Assembly: GCF_000720725.1 (NCBI RefSeq)
Contig: NZ_JOCQ01000007.1
Span: 124,001-188,000, forward strand
Reading direction: 5' to 3'
Origin: Streptomyces rimosus subsp. rimosus
GTDB lineage: Bacteria > Actinomycetota > Actinomycetes > Streptomycetales > Streptomycetaceae
DNA: 64,000 nucleotides
The stretch's first letter is position 1. Each line of letters begins with the position of its first letter. Positions 59,689-64,000 of this stretch are shown piece after piece. The notes under the pieces were generated by a model that did no database searches, was not told the origin of the DNA, and saw only the letters and a list, made by a program, of their open reading frames with translations. The position numbers were made by a program, and so were the translations under genes.

Positions 59689-59812
59689 GGCCGTGGCTCC
59701 GTTCCCTGGCGGTCCCTTGGTGATCACGGTGCAGTGGGCTGGAAATCTAAGCCAGGGAAGTTGTACGCGTCACTACCTGTCCGCATATCGGTACGGCAAC
59801 GAACCGGCCACC

Positions 59813-60010
59813 TCAGCAGCAGCGGAAGCCCGAGCGGGGATCGCCCTCGCGCTCCGCGGCGCGCCACCGCTCGAATTCCCGGCGGCTGGGGACCGGCGCG
59901 TCGGGCGTGTGCTGCCGGACATGTGCGACGTAGCGCTCGTACCCGCTCTCGCCGGTCAATTCCCGTACGTACCAGCGGATCCGGCCCAGCGCCCGCCGCG
60001 CCCTGCTCAC
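59813..60010 (-). CDS. YbdD/YjiX-family small protein
   Basis: 65 residues from the GTG at 60010, overlapping the cstA stop (GTGA). RALGRIRWYVRELTGESGYE and PDAPVPSRREFERWR match the YbdD/YjiX family, whose members accompany CstA pyruvate transporters. Confidence 0.85.
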   Translation of the reverse strand: MSRARRALGRIRWYVRELTGESGYERYVAHVRQHTPDAPVPSRREFERWRAAEREGDPRSGFRCC

Positions 60011-62163
60011 GGCCCGCTCCGCTCCGCCGCCGCCAGCTCCGCCTTCTCCTCCTTGGAGGCCACCAGCCCGGCGGGCGCGACGATCGCCGATTCCACGTAC
60101 GGGGCCTCGCTGAGCCGGGTCGCGGACGGGTTGCGCAGATGGCGTACGCACACCCGGGCCGCGTCCGCGATCACCACGACGATCAGCAGCGCGAGGACCG
60201 CCGACAGCACGCCGTCCACCGTCGAGTTGGTGACGACCGTGTGCATGTCGTCCATGGTCTTGGCGGGCGGCAGCACCTTCCCGGCGTCGATGGCGTCCTG
60301 GTAGACCGAACGCTGGGTGAAGAAACCGACCTTGGGATCGCCGGAGAAGACCTTCTGCCAGCTCGCGGTGAGGGTGACGGTGGCGTCCCAGGCGAGCGGG
60401 ACGCCGGTGATCCAGGCCCACTTCACGCGCCCGGACTTGACCAGCAGGGTGGTGCAGACGGTCAGCGCGACCGCCGCCAGCAGCTGGTTGGCGATGCCGA
60501 AGACCGGGAAGAGCTGGTTGATGCCGCCGAGCGGCTCGTGCACGCCGACCCACAGGAAGTAGCCCCACAGCGCGACCACGGCCGCGCTGCACAGCACCAG
60601 CCCCGGCTTCCAACTCACCCTGCGCAGCGGCTTGTAGACGTTGCCCAGCATGTCCTGGAGCATGAAGCGGCCCACCCGGGTGCCTGCGTCGAGCGCGGTG
60701 AGGATGAACAGCGCCTCGAACATGATCGCAAAGTGGTACCAGAACGCCTTCATCCCGGCCCCGCCGAAGACCTGCGAGAAGATGTCCGCGACCCCCACGG
60801 CGAGGGTGGGCGCGCCGCCCGTACGGGACAGCAGCGTCTGCTCCTCGACGGCCTTGGCGGCGGCCGCCAACTGGTCGGGGGAGATGCTGTATCCGAAGTG
60901 CGCGACGGCCTGGGAGGCCGACTGGACGGTGTCGCCGATGACGCCGGCCGGCGCGTTCATCGCGAAGTACAGCCCCGGGTCGATGATCGACGCCGCGACC
61001 AGCGCCATCACCGCGACGAACGACTCCATGAGCATCGAGCCGTAGCCGATCATGCGGATCTGGGTCTCCTTCTGCACCATCTTGGGCGTGGTGCCGGAGG
61101 AGATCAGGGCATGGAAGCCGGAGAGTGCGCCGCAGGCGATGGTGATGAAGACGAACGGGAAGAGGGAGCCCGCGAAGACCGGGCCGTCCCCGCGCCCGGC
61201 GAAGTGGGTGACCGCGTCCATCTTCAGGTTCGGCAGCGTGACCAGCACGCCGACCGCCAGCAGTCCGATGGTGCCGATCTTCATGAAGGTGGAGAGGTAG
61301 TCGCGCGGTGCCAGCAGCGTCCACACCGGCAGTACGGACGCGATGAACCCGTACGCCACCAGCCAGACGACCAGCGTCTTCGGTTGCAGCGTGAACGTGT
61401 CGGCCCAGGACGAGTCGGCGACCCAGCGGCCCGCCACCAGTGAGAGCACCAGCAGCGCCACGCCGATCAGCGAGACCTCGGTGACCCGCCCCGGGCGCAG
61501 TACCCGCAGGTAGAAGCCCATCAGCAGGGCGATGGGGATGGTCATGCCAATGGAGAAGGTGCCCCAGGGGGACTGCGCCAGCGCGTTGACGATGATCAGC
61601 GCCAGTACGCCGAGCAGGATGATCATGATGGCGAAGGCGGCGAGCAGTGCGGCGGCCCCGCCGAGCACGCCGATCTCCTCGCGCGCCATCTGCCCCAGCG
61701 ACCGGCCGTCGCGCCGGGTGGAGAAGAACAGCACGACCATGTCCTGCACGGCGCCCGCGAAGACGACGCCGACGATGATCCAGATGGTGCCGGGCAGATA
61801 GCCCATCTGGGCGGCGAGCACCGGCCCGACCAGCGGCCCGGCGCCCGCGATGGCCGCGAAGTGGTGGCCGAGCAGCACCCGGCGGTCGGTGGGGTGGAAG
61901 TCCACGCCGTCGCCCAGCCGTTCGGCGGGGGTGGCCCGGGTCCGGTCGACGCGCAGTACCCGGGTGGCGATGAAGCGCGCGTAGAAGCGGTAGCCGATGG
62001 CGTACGAGCCGAGCGCGGCGGCGACCATCCAGGCGGCCGAGACCTCCTCCCCGCGGGACAGTGCGAGCAGCGTCCAGCCGGCGGCGCCGACCAGCGCCAC
62101 GGCCGTCCACACGGCGATCTTTCGGGGACTGGCGGCGGTTCGTGGCTGGCCTGCTGGGCGCAC
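60007..62163 (-). CDS. cstA: CstA-family carbon starvation / pyruvate transporter
   Basis: 718 residues from the GTG at 62163 (GGGAGG upstream). It has about 16 membrane helices. GHHFAAIAGAGPLVGPVLAA and CGALSGFHALISSGTTPKMV are the CstA signatures. It imports pyruvate or peptides. With the MctP pair next to it, this locus handles small carboxylates. Confidence 0.92.
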   Translation of the reverse strand: MRPAGQPRTAASPRKIAVWTAVALVGAAGWTLLALSRGEEVSAAWMVAAALGSYAIGYRFYARFIATRVLRVDRTRATPAERLGDGVDFHPTDRRVLLGHHFAAIAGAGPLVGPVLAAQMGYLPGTIWIIVGVVFAGAVQDMVVLFFSTRRDGRSLGQMAREEIGVLGGAAALLAAFAIMIILLGVLALIIVNALAQSPWGTFSIGMTIPIALLMGFYLRVLRPGRVTEVSLIGVALLVLSLVAGRWVADSSWADTFTLQPKTLVVWLVAYGFIASVLPVWTLLAPRDYLSTFMKIGTIGLLAVGVLVTLPNLKMDAVTHFAGRGDGPVFAGSLFPFVFITIACGALSGFHALISSGTTPKMVQKETQIRMIGYGSMLMESFVAVMALVAASIIDPGLYFAMNAPAGVIGDTVQSASQAVAHFGYSISPDQLAAAAKAVEEQTLLSRTGGAPTLAVGVADIFSQVFGGAGMKAFWYHFAIMFEALFILTALDAGTRVGRFMLQDMLGNVYKPLRRVSWKPGLVLCSAAVVALWGYFLWVGVHEPLGGINQLFPVFGIANQLLAAVALTVCTTLLVKSGRVKWAWITGVPLAWDATVTLTASWQKVFSGDPKVGFFTQRSVYQDAIDAGKVLPPAKTMDDMHTVVTNSTVDGVLSAVLALLIVVVIADAARVCVRHLRNPSATRLSEAPYVESAIVAPAGLVASKEEKAELAAAERSGP

Positions 62164-62288
62164 CGGTACGTCCTCCCGTCGACGCGACGACGGAAGGACC
62201 GTAGAGGCAGCGGGGCGGGTCGCGCCATACCGCGGCGAGGTGCGGGGCAGGCGGGGCGGCGGAAGGGGACCGCCCCGCCGCCGGGTCC

Positions 62289-63047
62289 TCAGTCCGCCGG
62301 GCGCCGCAGCCGGGCCACGAACTTGTAGCGGTCGCCGCGGTAGACCGAGCGCACCCACTCCACCGGGGCGCCCTCGGTGTCGAGGGAGTGCCGGGAGAGC
62401 ATCAGCATCGGCAGGCCCACGTCCGTACCGAGCAGCCCGGCCTCGCGCGGGGTGGCCAGCGACGTCTCGATGGTCTCCTCGGCCTCCGCCGGGCGCACGT
62501 CGTAGACCTCGGACAGCGCCGTGTACAGCGAGGTGTACTTGACGAGGTTGCGGCGCAGCGCGGGAAACCGCTTCGCGGACAGGTGGGTCGTCTCGATGGC
62601 CATCGGCTCCCCGCTGGCCAGCCGCAGCCGCTCGATGCGCAGCACCCGGCCGCCGGCCGCGATGTCCAGCAGCCCGGCCAGCCGGTCGTCGGCGGTGACG
62701 TAGCCGATGTCCAGCAGCTGTGAGGCGGGTTCCAGGCCCTGGGCCCGCATGTCCTCGGTGTAGGAGGTCAGTTGCAGGGCCTGCGAGACCTTGGGCTTGG
62801 CGACGAACGTGCCCTTGCCCTGGATGCGTTCCAGCCGCCCTTCGACGACCAGTTCCTGGAGGGCCTGGCGTACGGTCGTACGGGACGTGTCGAACTCCGC
62901 GGCCAGGGTCCGCTCGGGCGGGACCGGGGTGCCCGGCGGCAGTGTTTCGGTGATCTCCAGCAAGTGGCGCTTGAGGCGGTAGTACTTCGGTACGCGGGCG
63001 GTGCGCGCGCCGCCGCCGTTGTCCGCACTGCCCCCGTCGGTCTCCAT
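62289..63047 (-). CDS. dasR: GntR/HutC-family regulator DasR
   Basis: 252 residues. The winged helix RTTVRQALQELVVEGRLERI sits at about 55-80, and the UTRA ligand domain follows. The sequence is close to my memory of S. coelicolor DasR, which senses glucosamine-6-phosphate and represses amino-sugar uptake, development and antibiotic genes. It is divergent from dasA, whose promoter region carries DasR sites. Confidence 0.92.
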   Translation of the reverse strand: METDGGSADNGGGARTARVPKYYRLKRHLLEITETLPPGTPVPPERTLAAEFDTSRTTVRQALQELVVEGRLERIQGKGTFVAKPKVSQALQLTSYTEDMRAQGLEPASQLLDIGYVTADDRLAGLLDIAAGGRVLRIERLRLASGEPMAIETTHLSAKRFPALRRNLVKYTSLYTALSEVYDVRPAEAEETIETSLATPREAGLLGTDVGLPMLMLSRHSLDTEGAPVEWVRSVYRGDRYKFVARLRRPAD

Positions 63048-63282
63048 GACCCGCCTCTCCGACTCCTGTCGCGCTGCCGTCACCGGCTCCTCCGTACGTA
63101 GCGGCTCACATCGTGGCACGGGTGGGGTCCCGATGCTCCCTTGCTGGTCCGTGCCCGCTCGCGGGGCCCGACGCCAACGTAGCGTCTGCCTCGCGGGCAC
63201 ACGCCGCTACCGCGGCGACAGGCCCCAGATGTCGGTCCGGTAACGGACCTGACAGCGACTCTTATACACCCTTGACACCCCA

Positions 63283-63298
63283 AAAGGTCTAGGCCAAG
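63283..63298 (+). promoter_or_regulatory. dre site 2 (DasR operator)
   Basis: AAAGGTCTAGGCCAAG resembles the dre consensus ACTGGTCTAGACCACT; its core GGTCTAGGCC is nearly palindromic. It lies just downstream of TTGACA, so DasR binding would block polymerase. Confidence 0.65.
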
Positions 63299-63306
63299 CT
63301 GCGGGC

Positions 63307-63322
63307 ACTGGTCTAAACCATT
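63307..63322 (+). promoter_or_regulatory. dre site 1 (DasR operator)
   Basis: ACTGGTCTAAACCATT matches the dre consensus at most positions and is nearly palindromic (TGGTCTAAACCA). It lies 34 bases upstream of the dasA start. Confidence 0.8.
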
Positions 63323-63356
63323 AAAGACCACCAGCCAGCCTTTAGGGGAGAGCGCA

Positions 63357-64000
63357 ATGAAGCGTGGACTCATAGCGGCGACGGCAGTCGCGGGAATGTT
63401 GGTGAGTGTCGCTGCCTGTGGGTCCAGCGGCAGCGGCTCGGCGGGGGCCGAGAGCTTCAAGGGCAAGAAGCTGATCGTCTGGGTGATGGACGGCTCCAAC
63501 CCGGCGCAGTGGACCAAGCAGGTCGCCGAGGACTTCAAGGCCAAGACCGGCGCCACCGTCGAGTTCCGCGTCCAGCAGTGGAACGGCATCCAGCAGAAGC
63601 TGACCACCGCCCTGTCCGAGGACAGCCCGCCCGACGTCGTCGAGATCGGCAACACCCAGACCGCCGCGTACGCCAAGGCCGGCGCGCTCGCGGAGCTGGG
63701 CGACCTGAAGAAGGAGATCGGCAAGGACTGGAACGAGTCCTTCAACAAGGCCTCCCTCGTCGACGGCAAGCAGTACGCGCTCCCCTGGTACGCCGGCAAC
63801 CGCGTGGTGATGTACAACAAGAAGATCTGGGCCCAGGCGGGCATCAAGGAACTGCCCAAGACCCGCTCGGAGCTCTTCAAGGCGTTCGACACCATCAAGC
63901 AGAAGACCGATGCCGAGCCGCTCTACCTGCCCGGCCAGAACTGGTACTTCTTCGACGGCCTGACCATCGGGACCGGCGCCGACCTGGTCAAGAAGCAGGG
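63357..64000 (+). CDS. dasA: chitobiose ABC transporter substrate-binding lipoprotein DasA (partial)
   Basis: The first 214 codons are in the window. A lipoprotein signal peptide ends in the lipobox VAAC (ATAVAGMLVSVAACGSSG). The mature start GKKLIVWVMDGSNPAQWTKQ and the segment PPDVVEIGNTQTAAYAKAGA are typical of family 1 sugar-binding proteins. GGGGAG lies eight bases before the ATG. The gene runs off the right edge; the permease genes should follow. Confidence 0.9.
   Translation, partial: MKRGLIAATAVAGMLVSVAACGSSGSGSAGAESFKGKKLIVWVMDGSNPAQWTKQVAEDFKAKTGATVEFRVQQWNGIQQKLTTALSEDSPPDVVEIGNTQTAAYAKAGALAELGDLKKEIGKDWNESFNKASLVDGKQYALPWYAGNRVVMYNKKIWAQAGIKELPKTRSELFKAFDTIKQKTDAEPLYLPGQNWYFFDGLTIGTGADLVKKQ

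Larger units (their letters stand above)
63048..63356. other. dasR-dasA intergenic region
   Basis: 309 bp. It holds the two dre operators and TTGACA at 63272-63277, a likely -35 for dasA, with the first dre just downstream. The left 200 bases contain nothing else recognisable. Confidence 0.6.

Overview
This window is a piece of the conserved chromosome core of a Streptomyces or a very close relative. It is very GC-rich, GTG and TTG starts are common, and it carries an actinobacterial gene set: the thiol-stress pair sigR-rsrA, the WhiB7-type regulator wblC, the class Ia ribonucleotide reductase genes behind a cobalamin riboswitch, and the divergent dasR-dasA pair. From memory, the gene order resembles the S. 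coelicolor segment holding SigR, NrdAB and DasRA. No database search was run.

Layout. 1-3.6 kb: tail of an M20 peptidase, nudC, a decayed HTH gene and an intact XRE regulator. 3.6-6.5 kb: a very small integrated element with a large serine integrase, inserted in a mycoredoxin gene; the displaced 3' end of the host gene lies at the far side. 6.5-10.6 kb: uvrD2 and the wblC locus with its long leader. 10.7-26.7 kb: housekeeping genes (AarF-like kinase, ThiF-like protein, YgjP-like peptidase, TerD/AIM24 cluster, Nudix, zincin-like protein, SDR, moaE, Lon-like PDZ protease, UPF0182 protein). 26.8-29.3 kb: two identical initiator tRNA genes flanking a Sel1-repeat gene. 29.3-38.3 kb: Fur/catalase pair, CBS protein, histidinol phosphatase, TetR, SMR pump, rsgA-aroA, M50 protein. 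38.37-41.95 kb: a second integrated element bounded by a 16-bp direct repeat that overlaps the start of the SRAP gene, with an XRE/DUF397/DUF6879 regulatory cassette and a truncated tyrosine integrase. 41.9-47.8 kb: SRAP gene, hydrolase, XRE-cupin, sigR-rsrA, TPR protein, def. 47.8-53.8 kb: penicillin-binding-like glycosyltransferase, then nrdA-nrdB under NrdR boxes and a cobalamin riboswitch. 54.4-57.2 kb: two tandem secreted beta-propellers. 57.2-62.2 kb: GNAT, an MctP-like symporter pair and a CstA pair (carboxylate uptake). 62.3-64 kb: dasR and the start of dasA with two dre operators.

How the parts connect. Three sites match the SigR promoter consensus GGAAT-N18-GTT exactly: in front of sigR itself, in front of the mycoredoxin gene, and directly in front of the SRAP gene. 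The two genes other than sigR are also the two loci used as integration sites. The SRAP promoter lies inside the inserted element, 5 bp from the start codon, so the element appears to have replaced the host promoter. That arrangement is the most interesting observation in the window.
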